64,000 bases of DNA. It comes from Sulfuritalea sp. (GTDB lineage Bacteria; Pseudomonadota; Gammaproteobacteria; Burkholderiales; Rhodocyclaceae). This document shows, piece by piece, positions 48,485-58,766 of the stretch. Numbering within the stretch: the first letter of the stretch is position 1; each line of letters opens with the position of its first letter. The notes below the pieces were generated by a model that did not search any database, was not told the DNA's origin, and saw only the letters and a list, made by a program, of their open reading frames with translations. The translations under genes were made by a program, and so were the position numbers. The DNA is taken from positions 1-64,000 of the forward strand of contig NZ_JAFLDR010000008.1 in NCBI RefSeq assembly GCF_017302275.1. Reading direction: 5' to 3'.

Positions 48485-49589
48485 ATGGAAGCCGAACGCA
48501 TCAACGCCGTCGCCAACCGTATCGCCGACCTCTCCGGTCGCGGCGAGCAACTGCGGAGGTATCTTTGACTACGATGGCAAAGCGGAAAAGCTCAGCGAAC
48601 TGAGCCAGATTCTCGAAGACCCGAAGCTCTGGGACGACGCCGAGCGGGCGCAGGCCCTCGGCAAGGAAAAGAAGTTGCTCGAAGCGGTGGTGGGCACCCT
48701 CTCCGGCGTCGGCACCGGACTCGCGGAAGCGCGCGAACTGTTCGAACTGGCGCGCGATGAAGACGACGAAGACACCATCGCGGCGGTGGAAGCCGACCTC
48801 GATGCGACCGAGAAGCTGGTGGCAGACCTCGAGTTCCGCCGCATGTTCAACAACCCGGCGGACCCCAACAACTGCTTCATCGACATCCAGGCCGGCGCCG
48901 GCGGCACGGAAGCCTGCGACTGGGCCTCGATGCTGCTGCGCCAGTACCTGAAATACTGCGAGCGCAAGGGCTGGAAGACCGAACTGCTGGAGCAGACCGA
49001 CGGCGACGTGGCCGGCATCCGCAGCGCCTCGATCAAGGTCGAGGGCGACTATGCCTACGGCTTCCTGCGCACCGAAACCGGCGTGCATCGCCTGGTGCGC
49101 AAGTCGCCCTTCGATTCCTCGGGCGGGCGCCACACCAGCTTCGCCAGCCTCTACGTCTATCCCGAGATCGACGACAGCATCGAGGTGGAGATCAACCCCG
49201 CCGACCTGCGCACCGACACCTTCCGCGCCTCCGGCGCCGGCGGCCAGCACATCAACAAGACCGACTCGGCGATCCGCATCACCCACGTCCCGACCGGCAT
49301 CGTCGTCCAGTGCCAGAACGACCGCTCGCAGCACCGCAACCGCGCCGAAGCCATGGCGATGCTGAAATCGCGCCTCTACGAGCTCGAACTGCGCAAGCGC
49401 CAGGCCGAAGCCGACAAGCTCGAAGCCGGCAAGACCGACGTCGGCTGGGGCCACCAGATCCGCAGCTACGTGCTCGACAATTCGCGCATCAAGGACCTGC
49501 GCACCAATGTCGAAATCTCGGCCACGCAGAAGGTGCTTGACGGCGACCTCGACGCCTTCATCGAGGCCAGCCTGAAACAAGGTGTCTAA
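48485..49589 (+). CDS. prfB: Peptide chain release factor 2 with programmed +1 frameshift
   Basis: 367 residues when both parts are joined: 27 codons from ATG 48485 in one frame, then a +1 shift at CTTTGAC (48563-48569) into the frame that ends at 49589. The GGAGG (48555-48559), TAT, CTT, TGA, C arrangement matches the E. coli RF2 recoding site. RF2 recognises UGA and UAA, and low RF2 lets the ribosome shift. GGQ is present in [16 protein letters not shown], as is the SPF tripeptide in [10 protein letters not shown]. Confidence 0.97.
48551..48569 (+). promoter_or_regulatory. Programmed +1 frameshift element in prfB
   Basis: CTGCGGAGGTATCTTTGAC: internal Shine-Dalgarno GGAGG, the slippery CTT (48563-48565) and in-frame TGA (48566-48568) followed by C. 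This is the autoregulatory recoding signal of RF2. Confidence 0.95.
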
Positions 49590-49590
49590 G

Positions 49591-49610
49591 AGTCGGCGCC
49601 GAGAGGACGC
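49591..49610 (+). repeat. Partial dispersed short repeat copy
   Basis: AGTCGGCGCC then GAGAGGACGC, just after the prfB stop. Only the left half matches the family consensus. Confidence 0.35.
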
Positions 49611-49672
49611 CGAGGCAGCAAAACACCGGGGCCGCCCGCGTGTTCATTCGCGCCGCCCGGCCATCGAGAGTA

Positions 49673-49703
49673 TTGATAGGCAACTCGTCCCAGTAGGTCT
49701 AAT
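49673..49703 (+). promoter_or_regulatory. Candidate promoter for the second hybrid kinase
   Basis: TTGATA (49673-49678) and TCTAAT (49698-49703) with a 19-bp spacer, ~40 bp upstream of the kinase ATG. The spacing is long for sigma-70. Confidence 0.3.
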
Positions 49704-49740
49704 CTAGCCGTTTTCGGTGTTCCTGCAAGGCTGCCTCCCC

Positions 49741-52707
49741 ATGGGTCCCCACTACCGGTCCGCAAACCAACGCCACAGCACGCTGCGGGTGGTTCTCGCC
49801 TACGCGGTATTTGGCGCCTTGTGGATCATGGTTTCGGATACGATCTTGTTTGCCCTGATCGGTGAAGCCGCCCGGGCGGAGGAAGCCAGCAAGTTCAAAG
49901 GCCTCGGCTTCGTCGTGGTCACCTCGGTGCTGCTTTACGTCCTGATCGAGCGGACCTGGCTTCGCCAGGCCGGCATCCTGACATCGCAATTGGAGTTGTT
50001 GCGCGTATTCGTCGACCAGGCCCCCGCCGCCATCGCCATGTTCGACCGCGACATGCGATACATCGGCGCCAGCCGGCGCTGGCACGACGACTTCCAGTTG
50101 GGCGACCAGGACCTGACCGGCAGATCGCACTACGAGGTGTTTCCGGAACTTCCCGCCAAGTGGAAGGAAGTCCATCAACGTGGCATGCGGGGCGAATCGG
50201 CCGGGGCGGACCGCGACCGCTTCGAGCGTGCCGACGGCACCGTCCAGTGGCTGAAATGGGAAATGCACCCCTGGCATGACGGCAAGGACAGCGTGGGCGG
50301 CATCGTCCTCCTGTCGGAAGACATCACGCGGCAGGTGGTGGCCGAAGAAAAGCTGCGCTTGCAGGCGCTGGTGCTCGACCAGATTCAAGACCATGTAACT
50401 GTCACGAACCTGAGCGGCGTGGTGACCTACACCAACGCGGCCGAACAGAAGGCATTGCAATCCGACCGCATCGGTCAGCATGTCGAGGCCTACGGAGAGG
50501 GTTCGCGGGCCGATGCCACTCAGCAGGAAATCGTCGAAGCAACGCTGGGCAAGGGGCACTGGAAAGGAGTCGTGGTTAACCGCGCCGCCGACGGATCGGA
50601 GTTCTTGCTGGACTTGCGAACCACCCTGGTCAAGGATGACGAGGGAAACCCGGTGGCGATGGTCGGCATCGGCACCGACGTCACCGAGCGCAAGCAGGCC
50701 GAGGACGTACTTCGGGAAAGCGAACAGCACTATCGCACCCTGGCCAACGGCGGTGCCGCCCTGATCTGGACATCCGGACCCGACATGCTTTGCGACTACT
50801 TCAATGAGCCCTGGTTGCGCTTCACCGGCCGTCGCCTGGAACAGGAACTGGGGAACGGCTGGACGGAAGGCGTGCACCCCGATGACTTTGATCGGTGCGT
50901 GCAAATCTACGCCAGCCACTTCGAGCGTCGTGAGCCGTTCTCGATGGAATACCGATTGCGCAAGGCCAATGGCGAGTTCGCCTGGATTCTCGATCAAGGC
51001 AGTCCCCGTTACGACAGCACTGGTCATTTCATCGGCTATATCGGCTATTGCCAAGACATTGCGGAACAAAAGCTGTTCGAACTGGCCCTGGAGCAGAGCG
51101 CGAAACAACTGCGCTTTGTCCTGGAAGGTTCGGAACTCGGTTTTTGGGATTGGGACATCGCCGCCGGCAAGGTCGACCGAAACGAACAATGGGCCTTGAT
51201 GCTGGGGTACTCGCCCGACGAAATCCGGCAGACAACCCGGCAGTGGACGGATTTCATTCATCCCGAGGATCGCGAGCGCGCATGGGATTCCATCAACTCG
51301 GTCCTCGAGGGACGCTCAAAACTGCATCGGCTCGAATACCGGATGCTCCACAAGGACGGGAGCATCCGTTGGATTCTCGACCAGGCCAGCGTGATGCAGC
51401 GTGATCCCGGAGGAAAGCCGCTGCGCATGTGTGGAACGCATACCGACATTACCGCGCGCAAGCGCAGCGAACTCGAACTGGAACAGCATCGCCACCACCT
51501 GCAGGACCTCGTCGAAGAACAAACCGTGGACCTGCGCAAGGCCAAGGACGCCGCCGAAACCGCCAATGTCGCCAAGAGCTCGTTCCTCGCGAACATGAGC
51601 CATGAAATCCGCACGCCGTTGAATGCCATCACCGGCATGGTGCATATCCTGCGGCGCGGCGGGACCAGCCCGCAACAGGCCGACAAGCTCGACAAGATCG
51701 AGGCCGCGGGCAACCATCTGCTCGAAATCATCAACGCCGTGCTTGACCTCTCCAAGATCGAGGCCGGCAAATTCTCCCTCGCCGAAGACCTGATCTGCGC
51801 GGACGACCTGATCGAGAACGTGTCAAGCATGATCCGGCCGAAGGCCCAGGCCAAGGGCCTGACCTATGCCCTCGAACTCTCCTGCCTGCCCGACAACCTG
51901 CTGGGCGACCGCACCCGCCTGCAGCAGGCCTTGCTCAATTACCTGTCCAATGCCGTCAAATTCACCGAGAGCGGCACCATCACCCTGGCCGCCAAGGCTG
52001 TCGAAGACGATGCCGAAAGCGCGTTGCTGCGCTTCGAGGTCCGCGATACCGGGCCGGGCATTGCCCCGGAGGCGCTGACCAGGCTCTTCTCGACCTTCGA
52101 GCAGGCCGACAATTCCATTACCCGCAAATATGGCGGCACCGGCCTGGGACTGGCCATTGCGCGCAAGATTTCCCGGATCATGGGAGGTGACGCCGGGGTG
52201 GACACCGAGCCTGGCAAGGGGAGCCGCTTCTGGCTCACGGTGCGCCTGAAGAAGGGCGACATCGGATGCGGCGCCATCGCCGCCCAATCCGCGTCGGAGA
52301 CCGAGGCCATCCTGAAACGCGACCATGCCGGCGCCCGCATCCTCCTGGCCGAAGACGAACCTGTCAATCGGGAAGTCGCGCTGAGCTTGCTCGACGAGGT
52401 TGGCTTGATGGTCGATCTCGCCGATGACGGCGAAAAGGCGGTACAACTGGCCGCTGACAATCGCTACGACCTGATCCTGATGGACATGCAAATGCCGAAC
52501 ATGGACGGCCTGGAGGCGACGCGGCGGATACGCCGGCTTTCCCACCAGGCGGAGGTGCCCGTCCTCGCGATGACCGCCAATGCCTTCAGCGACGACAAGC
52601 AACGCTGCCTGCAGGCCGGGATGGACGATTTCATCGCCAAACCGGTGAGCCCGGCGATTTTCTATGGGGCCCTGTTGCAGTGGCTGGCGAAATCCGGATC
52701 GAGGTGA
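49741..52707 (+). CDS. Hybrid sensor histidine kinase (two membrane helices, four PAS domains, receiver)
   Basis: 988 residues from ATG 49741; a GTG at 49717 would add eight residues. Membrane helices near 20-40 and 55-73, four PAS modules (~80-600, with [17 protein letters not shown] and [17 protein letters not shown]), His[19 protein letters not shown] with H621, ATPase [11 protein letters not shown], and a receiver with [13 protein letters not shown] and D915. The output partner is not visible. It sits between prfB and lysS, which are often neighbours, so it and the toxin-antitoxin pair may have been inserted there. Confidence 0.92.
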   Translation: MGPHYRSANQRHSTLRVVLAYAVFGALWIMVSDTILFALIGEAARAEEASKFKGLGFVVVTSVLLYVLIERTWLRQAGILTSQLELLRVFVDQAPAAIAMFDRDMRYIGASRRWHDDFQLGDQDLTGRSHYEVFPELPAKWKEVHQRGMRGESAGADRDRFERADGTVQWLKWEMHPWHDGKDSVGGIVLLSEDITRQVVAEEKLRLQALVLDQIQDHVTVTNLSGVVTYTNAAEQKALQSDRIGQHVEAYGEGSRADATQQEIVEATLGKGHWKGVVVNRAADGSEFLLDLRTTLVKDDEGNPVAMVGIGTDVTERKQAEDVLRESEQHYRTLANGGAALIWTSGPDMLCDYFNEPWLRFTGRRLEQELGNGWTEGVHPDDFDRCVQIYASHFERREPFSMEYRLRKANGEFAWILDQGSPRYDSTGHFIGYIGYCQDIAEQKLFELALEQSAKQLRFVLEGSELGFWDWDIAAGKVDRNEQWALMLGYSPDEIRQTTRQWTDFIHPEDRERAWDSINSVLEGRSKLHRLEYRMLHKDGSIRWILDQASVMQRDPGGKPLRMCGTHTDITARKRSELELEQHRHHLQDLVEEQTVDLRKAKDAAETANVAKSSFLANMSHEIRTPLNAITGMVHILRRGGTSPQQADKLDKIEAAGNHLLEIINAVLDLSKIEAGKFSLAEDLICADDLIENVSSMIRPKAQAKGLTYALELSCLPDNLLGDRTRLQQALLNYLSNAVKFTESGTITLAAKAVEDDAESALLRFEVRDTGPGIAPEALTRLFSTFEQADNSITRKYGGTGLGLAIARKISRIMGGDAGVDTEPGKGSRFWLTVRLKKGDIGCGAIAAQSASETEAILKRDHAGARILLAEDEPVNREVALSLLDEVGLMVDLADDGEKAVQLAADNRYDLILMDMQMPNMDGLEATRRIRRLSHQAEVPVLAMTANAFSDDKQRCLQAGMDDFIAKPVSPAIFYGALLQWLAKSGSR

Positions 52708-52778
52708 TCTCCGCGGAAGAGCACGCGACGCGCAACGACTATTATGCCATCAGTATTTGCGACATGGCCCATCCGAAA

Positions 52779-52807
52779 TGTGTCACAATATCGCCCGTTG
52801 TGACACA
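52779..52807. promoter_or_regulatory. Perfect inverted-repeat operator of the toxin-antitoxin operon
   Basis: TGTGTCACAA (52779-52788) and TTGTGACACA (52798-52807) are exact inverted repeats separated by nine bases. The site ends 12 bases before the antitoxin ATG, so it would be a binding site for autoregulation by the antitoxin or the complex. Confidence 0.75.
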
Positions 52808-52819
52808 AGCAGGTTCCCC

Positions 52820-53056
52820 ATGAAAACCATCACCATCCGCGAGGCGCGCGAGGGGCTTTCCCACCCGGAACAGCTTTTCGCCAGCGACGACGAAGTCATC
52901 GTCACCCGGCGTGGCGAGCCGGTGGCGCGCATCCTGCCGATCAAGCCCGCGGCAAAGCCGAAGATCCGCTCCCTGGCGGCGTTTCGCGCCAGCCAGGTAC
53001 CGCTCGACCCGCCGCTTTCCCAAACCATTGCCGACGATCGGGAAGATCGCTGCTGA
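52820..53056 (+). CDS. Phd/YefM-type antitoxin
   Basis: 78 residues from ATG 52820. The N-terminal Phd fold ITIREAREGLSHPEQLFASD and VTRRGEPVARILP are typical of type II antitoxins that bind DNA with the N terminus and neutralise the toxin with the C terminus. It overlaps the VapC start as TGATG. A longer reading from 52664 would run through the operator and is rejected. Confidence 0.87.
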   Translation: MKTITIREAREGLSHPEQLFASDDEVIVTRRGEPVARILPIKPAAKPKIRSLAAFRASQVPLDPPLSQTIADDREDRC

Positions 53057-53481
53057 TGATCTATGCCGATACCAGCGCGCTGGTAAAGCGCTATCTGGAA
53101 GAGCCGTTCAGCACCGAGTTCGACGCACTGTTCCAGCAGGGTGCGATGGCGATCAGCCGCCTGACGGTCGTCGAGTTGCGCTGCGCACTGGCGCGCCGAC
53201 GCCGTAACCGGGAGATCGACGCCCTGCGCGAGAACCGCATCAATGCGGAACTTGCCGCCGACGTCCAGGACGGCGCGTTGCACCTCGGCAGCGTCGGCGA
53301 TGGCGACTTCAACGCGGCCTACCATCTGATCGGCCGGCTCGCCGACATCCCCCTGCGATCTCTGGATGCCTTGCACCTGGCCGCCGCCGGGCAAATTGGT
53401 GCAGACGCTTTCGCCACCGCCGACAAAACCCAGGCCGAGGCCGCCACGGCGCTCGGCTTCACCATTCATCGTTTTTTCTAG
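53056..53481 (+). CDS. vapC: PIN-domain ribonuclease toxin (VapC)
   Basis: 141 residues. The PIN active site is complete: D5 (IYADTS), E40 (TVVELR), D104 (SLDALHLA) and D123 (FATADKTQ). VapC toxins cleave tRNA or rRNA with Mg2+. Paired here with a Phd-type rather than VapB-type antitoxin. The lysS ATG follows eight bases past the stop, so readthrough from the TA promoter may reach lysS. Confidence 0.9.
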   Translation: MIYADTSALVKRYLEEPFSTEFDALFQQGAMAISRLTVVELRCALARRRRNREIDALRENRINAELAADVQDGALHLGSVGDGDFNAAYHLIGRLADIPLRSLDALHLAAAGQIGADAFATADKTQAEAATALGFTIHRFF

Positions 53482-53488
53482 ACCCATC

Positions 53489-55003
53489 ATGACCGACACC
53501 AACCCAACCCAGCCCGCCGACGAAAACCGCCTGATCGCCGAACGCCGCGAAAAACTCGCCGCCTGGCGCGCCACGGGCAAGGCCTTCCCCAACGATTTCT
53601 CGCGCGAGAACCTTGCCGGCAAGCTCGACGAGCTCTACAGCGCAAAGACGCGGGAGGAGCTCGAAGCGACGCCCATCGCAGTCAAGGTCGCCGGTCGCAT
53701 CATGTTGAAGCGCGTCATGGGCAAGGCCAGCTTCGCCAGCATCCAGGACGTCTCCGGCCGCATCCAGATCTTCGTCAGCAACGACATCAGCGGCGAGGAA
53801 ACCCACAAGCAGTTCAAGGGCTGGGACCTGGGCGACATCGTCGGCTGCGAGGGCACGCTGTTCAAGACCAAAACCGGCGAACTCACCGTGCAGTGCTCCT
53901 CGATCCGCCTGCTGACCAAGTCCCTGCGACCGCTGCCGGAAAAATTCCACGGCCTCACCGACGTCGAGCAGAAGTACCGCGCACGCGAACTCGACCTGAT
54001 CACCAACGAGCAGACGCGCTTCACTTTCGTCGCCCGCAGCCGGATGATCCAGTCGATCCGCAATTTCATGATGCACCACGGCTTCCTCGAGGTCGAAACG
54101 CCGATGATGCACCCCATCCCCGGCGGCGCCGCGGCCAAGCCCTTCACCACCCACCACAATGCGCTGGACATGGAACTGTTCCTGCGCATCGCGCCCGAGC
54201 TGTACCTGAAGCGTCTGGTGGTCGGCGGCTTCGAGAAGGTATTCGAGGTGAACCGCAACTTCCGCAACGAGGGACTCAGCCCGCGCCACAATCCCGAGTT
54301 CACCATGATGGAATTCTACGAGGCCTACACCGATTACCGGCGCCTGATGGACTTCACCGAGGGCCTGCTGCGCCACTCGGCGCGCGAGGCGCTGGGTACC
54401 GAGGTGTTCGAGTACCAGGGCCGCACGCTGGACCTCTCCAAGCCATTTGCCCGGCTCACCATCGTCGGCGCCATCCATCACTACCATCCCGGCTACAGTT
54501 TCGAGCAGCTCAACGACATCGACTGGCTGCGGCAGAAACTCAAGGACCTGCGCGTCGACCTCAAGGCGCCGCACATGAAGAACGCGGGGCTTGGCACGCT
54601 GCAATTGGCGCTGTTCGAGGAAACCACCGAGGCCGAACTGTGGGAACCGACCTATATCATCGACTATCCGGCCGAAGTCTCGCCGCTGGCGCGAGCCAGC
54701 AACGACAATCCCGCGATCACCGAGCGCTTCGAACTTTTCATCGTCGGCCGCGAGATCGCCAACGGATTTTCCGAGCTCAACGATCCGGAAGACCAGGCCG
54801 CGCGCTTCATGCAGCAGGCCCAGGCCAAGGAGGCCGGCGACGAAGAAGCGATGTATTTCGACGCCGATTTCATCCGGGCACTGGAATACGGCCTGCCGCC
54901 GACCGGCGGCTGCGGCATCGGCATCGACCGCCTGGTGATGCTGCTGACCAATTCGGCCTCGATCCGCGACGTGATCCTGTTCCCGCAAATGCGGCGCGAG
55001 TGA
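53489..55003 (+). CDS. lysS: Lysyl-tRNA synthetase (class II)
   Basis: 504 residues from ATG 53489. OB-fold anticodon domain ([19 protein letters not shown]) and class II motifs: motif 2 [21 protein letters not shown] and motif 3 [18 protein letters not shown]. It charges tRNA-Lys. The start is eight bases after the toxin stop, so a promoter inside vapC or upstream is needed for independence. Confidence 0.98.
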   Translation: MTDTNPTQPADENRLIAERREKLAAWRATGKAFPNDFSRENLAGKLDELYSAKTREELEATPIAVKVAGRIMLKRVMGKASFASIQDVSGRIQIFVSNDISGEETHKQFKGWDLGDIVGCEGTLFKTKTGELTVQCSSIRLLTKSLRPLPEKFHGLTDVEQKYRARELDLITNEQTRFTFVARSRMIQSIRNFMMHHGFLEVETPMMHPIPGGAAAKPFTTHHNALDMELFLRIAPELYLKRLVVGGFEKVFEVNRNFRNEGLSPRHNPEFTMMEFYEAYTDYRRLMDFTEGLLRHSAREALGTEVFEYQGRTLDLSKPFARLTIVGAIHHYHPGYSFEQLNDIDWLRQKLKDLRVDLKAPHMKNAGLGTLQLALFEETTEAELWEPTYIIDYPAEVSPLARASNDNPAITERFELFIVGREIANGFSELNDPEDQAARFMQQAQAKEAGDEEAMYFDADFIRALEYGLPPTGGCGIGIDRLVMLLTNSASIRDVILFPQMRRE

Positions 55004-55010
55004 TGCCGGG

Positions 55011-56942
55011 GTGAAATCACCTCCGCTGGTTCCCGCCGAACCGGCGGCAGCCGGCGACGGCACGCCGTATTCGCCGCTTTACGACGACATCTACCACACC
55101 GCCCACGGCGGGCTCGCGCAGGCCCGCCATGTCTTCCTCGCCGGCAACGATCTGCCGGCACGCTGGCTTGGCAGCGAGCGCTTCATTGTCTTCGAAACCG
55201 GCTTCGGCCTTGCCCTGAATTTCCTCGCCACCTGGCAGGCCTGGCGCGAGTCTCAGGCAGGTGGCCGCCTGCATTTCGTTTCTGTCGAGAAGCATCCTTT
55301 CCGGCGCGACGATCTCGCCACGCTGCTGGCCGCCTACCCTGAACTGGCAGGACTGGCCGGGCCATTGCTGGCGCAGTGGCCGCCGCTCGTGCCCGGTTTC
55401 CATCGGCTGCACTTCGATGGGGGCCGGGTCACGCTGACACTGCTGCTCGGTGACGCGTCATCCCTGCTGCCGCAACTGGTCGCGCAGGCCGACGCCCTGT
55501 TCCTCGACGGCTTCGCGCCAGCGAAGAATCCCGGCATGTGGGCGCCTGCCCTGCTCGCTTCCATCACGCGCCTGTGCCGGCCCGGCGCGACGCTGGCTAC
55601 ATGGAGCGTGGCCGGCGACTTGCGCCACACGCTGGAAAACCTCGGTTGGACCCTGGAGCGCCGCCCGGGCTTTGGCACCAAGCGCGAAATGCTGGCTGGA
55701 CGGCGCGCGGTCGCCGTGTCGTCAGCGCCGACTCCTGTGCCAGCTCCATCCACCGGCGAACGCCGCGCCATTGTCATCGGCGCGGGACTCGCCGGCAGCG
55801 CCGTCTGCGAGCGCCTTGCCGCGCGCGGCTGGCTGGTGGATCTGCTCGAGCGTCGCGATGGTCCGGCGCGGGAGGCCTCGGGCAATCCGGCCGGCATACT
55901 GCTGCCGCACCTGGCGAAGGACGATGCGCTGGCGGCGCGTCTGTCGCGCGCCGCCTACCTGTATGCATTGCGCTGCCTGGAGGAGCTGCCGGGGGTGCGC
56001 TGGTCGCCCTGCGGCGTACTGCAGGTCGCCCGCGACGCCGAACACGAAATCCTGCAACGGGCGACGATCGAACACCTCTTGCCGCCCGCCGACTTCGCCG
56101 CGTTCCTCGACCGCGATGCGGCGTCGAGCCTGATCGGCCGTGCCGTGGCGCATGGCAGCTGGTGGTTCCCCGGTGGCGGCTGGGTCAGTCCCGGCAGCCT
56201 CTGTGGCGCGATGCTGCTGGCCGGCGGCACGCGCATCCGCCTGCGCTTCGGAGCGGAAGTCGCGTCGCTGCAAAGGCATGCCGGCGGCTGGCAGGCCCTG
56301 GACTCCCGGGGCGAAGTGCTGGCCAGCGCGCCGCAGGTGGTGCTCGCCAACGCCCATGCCGCCAACCGGCTGCTGCCCCAGGCGCTGCCGCTGACGCCGA
56401 TCCGCGGCCAGATCAGTTGCCTGGCGCCCGACATGGCCAAACGGATCGATCCGCCATTCCGCCACGTGCTGTGCCGTTCGGGCTATGTAACCCCTCCGCA
56501 AGCCGGAATCGTCTGCGTCGGTGCCAGCTTCGACAGCGGCGACGCCGATCTGAACCTGCGTCAGGCGGACCATGCCGACAACCTGCGGCGCCTCGACGAA
56601 CTGCTGCCGGGTGCCGCGCAAGGCATCGATGCGGCACGGCTGGGCGGCCGCGTCGGTCTTCGCTGCGCCGCCCCCGATCGACTGCCACTGATCGGGAGCC
56701 TGCCCGACGCCGCGGCATGTGCCGGCAGTTCGCCGACGCTGGACAATCTGGCGCGCATGCCCGGCCTGCATGCGCTGCTCGGGCTGTCCGCACGCGGCAT
56801 GGTCTGGGCGCCGCTGGGGGCTGAGCTGCTGGCCTGCCAACTGGATGGGGAACCGCTTCCGATAGAGCGCGACCTGGTCCGCGCCGTTGACCCGGCGCGC
56901 TTCCACCTGCGGGCGCTGCGCCGTGCCACACCGGGTTTGTAA
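55011..56942 (+). CDS. mnmC: Bifunctional tRNA mnm5s2U biosynthesis protein MnmC
   Basis: 643 residues from a GTG at 55011, seven bases after the lysS stop. The N-terminal MnmD methyltransferase has FLDGFAPAKNPGMW (~residues 164-177). The C-terminal FAD oxidoreductase has VIGAGLAGSAVCERLAARGW (~255-274) and RLGGRVGLRCAAPDRLPLIG (~542-561). It removes the carboxymethyl group and methylates U34 of tRNAs. The linker between domains contains a repeat copy (SSAPTPVPAPS). Confidence 0.92.
   Translation: MKSPPLVPAEPAAAGDGTPYSPLYDDIYHTAHGGLAQARHVFLAGNDLPARWLGSERFIVFETGFGLALNFLATWQAWRESQAGGRLHFVSVEKHPFRRDDLATLLAAYPELAGLAGPLLAQWPPLVPGFHRLHFDGGRVTLTLLLGDASSLLPQLVAQADALFLDGFAPAKNPGMWAPALLASITRLCRPGATLATWSVAGDLRHTLENLGWTLERRPGFGTKREMLAGRRAVAVSSAPTPVPAPSTGERRAIVIGAGLAGSAVCERLAARGWLVDLLERRDGPAREASGNPAGILLPHLAKDDALAARLSRAAYLYALRCLEELPGVRWSPCGVLQVARDAEHEILQRATIEHLLPPADFAAFLDRDAASSLIGRAVAHGSWWFPGGGWVSPGSLCGAMLLAGGTRIRLRFGAEVASLQRHAGGWQALDSRGEVLASAPQVVLANAHAANRLLPQALPLTPIRGQISCLAPDMAKRIDPPFRHVLCRSGYVTPPQAGIVCVGASFDSGDADLNLRQADHADNLRRLDELLPGAAQGIDAARLGGRVGLRCAAPDRLPLIGSLPDAAACAGSSPTLDNLARMPGLHALLGLSARGMVWAPLGAELLACQLDGEPLPIERDLVRAVDPARFHLRALRRATPGL
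55711..55737 (-). repeat. Dispersed short repeat copy in the mnmC domain linker
   Basis: On the minus strand CAGGAGTCGGCGCTGACGAC followed by ACGGCGA. The central AGTCGGCGCTGACGACAC is identical to 7589-7605. It falls between the two MnmC domains. Confidence 0.7.
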
Positions 56943-57028
56943 CAGATGTAACACCCGATTGCGGCCGTCCCGTGCGCCGCCGGCCGGACGTTAATGTGCT
57001 CATGGGATTCACACACAAGGAGCACATC

Positions 57029-57847
57029 ATGGAAGCAACGCAAGCAGGCCACACCGGCATCGCCGCAACGCAAACCCACCCGCTGCTGCTGGTCGCGGCA
57101 GCCTCCGTCACGGTCCTCAGCCTGGCCGGCGTCGGCGCGCTCGCCGGCTGGCTGCCCGGCCCCGGCGCGCACAATGCCGAGCCGGCCAGGCTCGCGGCGG
57201 CCACCGCGCCGGTACCGATCTCCATCCAGCAGACCGTCACCGTTCCAAAGGAGCAGGCCAAACCGGCAAGCAAGCCGGTCGAACGCGCGCCTAGCGTGGC
57301 ACGCCGAACCGAGTACACGCCTGTCTATACCCGCAGCTCCTCGCGACAGGAGCAGGCCTCCGAATACGCGGTTGCGCCAGCGACCGATGGAAGTCCCCGT
57401 GGGGCGCTGCCCGCAAGGGATACCGCCTCCGGCGCCGCCGGAGGCATAACTTATGTGGCGTCGACGCAGCGGCAAGCGAGCTGCGCCGACTGCGGCGTGG
57501 TCGAAGCGGTACGCGAAGTGCAGATCGAAGCCAAGGGCAGCGGCGGCGGCGCGGTTGCGGGCGGCCTGGTCGGCGGACTGATCGGCAACCAGATGGGCCG
57601 CGGCGCCACGCGCGACATCGCCACCGTGCTGGGCGCGGTCGGCGGCGCCTATGCCGGCAACCACATCGAGAAATCAGTCAAGGAAAGCAAGCGCTATGAC
57701 GTGGTGGTCCGCTTCGAGGATGGCAGCACGCGGACCTTCAGCAGCGACACGCCGCCGGCATGGCACAACGGCGATCGCGTGAGGCTTCAGAACGGCTTGC
57801 TGATCATGGGCGGTGGCAGCACGAACGGTGGCGGTGGCGCGACCTGA
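57029..57847 (+). CDS. Glycine-zipper 2TM-domain envelope protein
   Basis: 272 residues from ATG 57029, with AAGGAG seven bases upstream. N-terminal membrane helix (LLLVAAASVTVLSLAGVGALAG, ~20-41), a Pro/Ala/Ser-rich linker, and a glycine zipper (SGGGAVAGGLVGGLIGNQMG, ~172-191) as in SlyB and 17-kDa-antigen-like proteins, ending in a Gly/Ser tail. A linker Cys pair (QASCADCG) is seen. It contains a long-form repeat copy. Its last 61 bases overlap the convergent M48-like gene. Confidence 0.85.
   Translation: MEATQAGHTGIAATQTHPLLLVAAASVTVLSLAGVGALAGWLPGPGAHNAEPARLAAATAPVPISIQQTVTVPKEQAKPASKPVERAPSVARRTEYTPVYTRSSSRQEQASEYAVAPATDGSPRGALPARDTASGAAGGITYVASTQRQASCADCGVVEAVREVQIEAKGSGGGAVAGGLVGGLIGNQMGRGATRDIATVLGAVGGAYAGNHIEKSVKESKRYDVVVRFEDGSTRTFSSDTPPAWHNGDRVRLQNGLLIMGGGSTNGGGGAT
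57371..57412 (-). repeat. Dispersed repeat, long form, in the glycine-zipper gene
   Basis: On the minus strand it contains GCGCCCCACGGGGACTTCC and ATCGGTCGCTGGCG, aligning with 29729-29770 at 35 of 42 positions. Plus-strand frame reads PATDGSPRGALPA in the linker. Confidence 0.7.
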
Positions 57848-58704
57848 ACCTGCGTTCCGGCGATCTCCGGCATCGGCGGACCCTGCAGCAGGACAGCGAT
57901 GCGCTGCATCGATTCACGCAGTTCGACCACCCAGTCCGGTTCGTCGGGCAGCGCCGGACGCATCGATTGGAGCTGGTCGCTGACTTCGTGGCCGTCCCAG
58001 CCGGCGGCGACCAGCAGTTTCATGGCCATGGTCTCGGCTTCGACCACATGCTGCGGCCTGTAGCTGGCGCGTAGCGCGCGAGATCCGGCGAACGAGGCAG
58101 CCGACGCCACCGCGGTTGAGGCCACGGCGGAGCTGGCGGCGCTGGTTGCCGCGGTCGTCGCCGCGCTGCCGGTAATCAGCGCACCAAGGTTGAGTGCCGG
58201 AAACAGGATTTGCGCCGCGAGCGCGACCAGGATGCTGGTGGTCACGTTTTCGTCATGGTGGCCGGCGATGATGTGGCTCATTTCGCGCGCCAGGATGAAG
58301 GCCAGCGCCGCGTCGTCGAGTTCGAGGTGGCGCACGCCGCGAAAGATCACCACCGTACCCGCCGCACTCGATGCCGCACCGGCATCGGCCTTGTCGGCCA
58401 CCACGATGTCGAAGCGCGGGAACCGCAGGTGCAGGTCGGGGTGCTGGCGAAAGGCGACATCCGCCAGCCGATTCCCCAGCGCCAGTATGCGCTGGTCGAA
58501 GGCCCGGTCGGCCGCGCATTCCGCCTCCTTGCATGAAGGTGCGTCTGTCGCGGTCACCAGCTGCAACTGCATGTCGAACTCGGAATACACGGCGCTGAAG
58601 CCCTGCAAGGGAGCCGGTGCCACAAGCTGCGAGCGGCCTTCCGGGGATGTCGCGCAGCCGGTGACGACCAACAGCAAGAGCAGGGTAGGTAGAATGCGGA
58701 ACAT
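57787..58704 (-). CDS. M48-like lipoprotein with a degenerate zinc motif
   Basis: 305 residues from ATG 58704 (MFRILPTLLLLLVVTGCATS); VTGC is a lipobox, so an outer- or inner-membrane lipoprotein. M48 peptidase resemblance: AFILAREMSHIIAGHHDEN at ~150-170 and a downstream EAETMAMKLLVAAGWD. The first His of HExxH is Arg (REMSH), so one zinc ligand is lost and the protein may be inactive as a protease. A hydrophobic Ala/Ser-rich segment (~185-215) lies between. It overlaps the convergent glycine-zipper gene by 61 bases. Confidence 0.8.
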   Translation of the reverse strand: MFRILPTLLLLLVVTGCATSPEGRSQLVAPAPLQGFSAVYSEFDMQLQLVTATDAPSCKEAECAADRAFDQRILALGNRLADVAFRQHPDLHLRFPRFDIVVADKADAGAASSAAGTVVIFRGVRHLELDDAALAFILAREMSHIIAGHHDENVTTSILVALAAQILFPALNLGALITGSAATTAATSAASSAVASTAVASAASFAGSRALRASYRPQHVVEAETMAMKLLVAAGWDGHEVSDQLQSMRPALPDEPDWVVELRESMQRIAVLLQGPPMPEIAGTQVQVAPPPPFVLPPPMISKPF

Positions 58705-58766
58705 GGTTCGCGCCGGTTTTGGCTGCGGTAACTCTCGCCCGGAAGCGAGCACTTGTCAATCCGGCA

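Noticed and set aside
57425-57445. Perfect 9-bp stem GCCTCCGGC/GCCGGAGGC inside the glycine-zipper gene
   Set aside because: It lies mid-gene with no U-tract and encodes Ala/Gly-rich residues; probably compositional.
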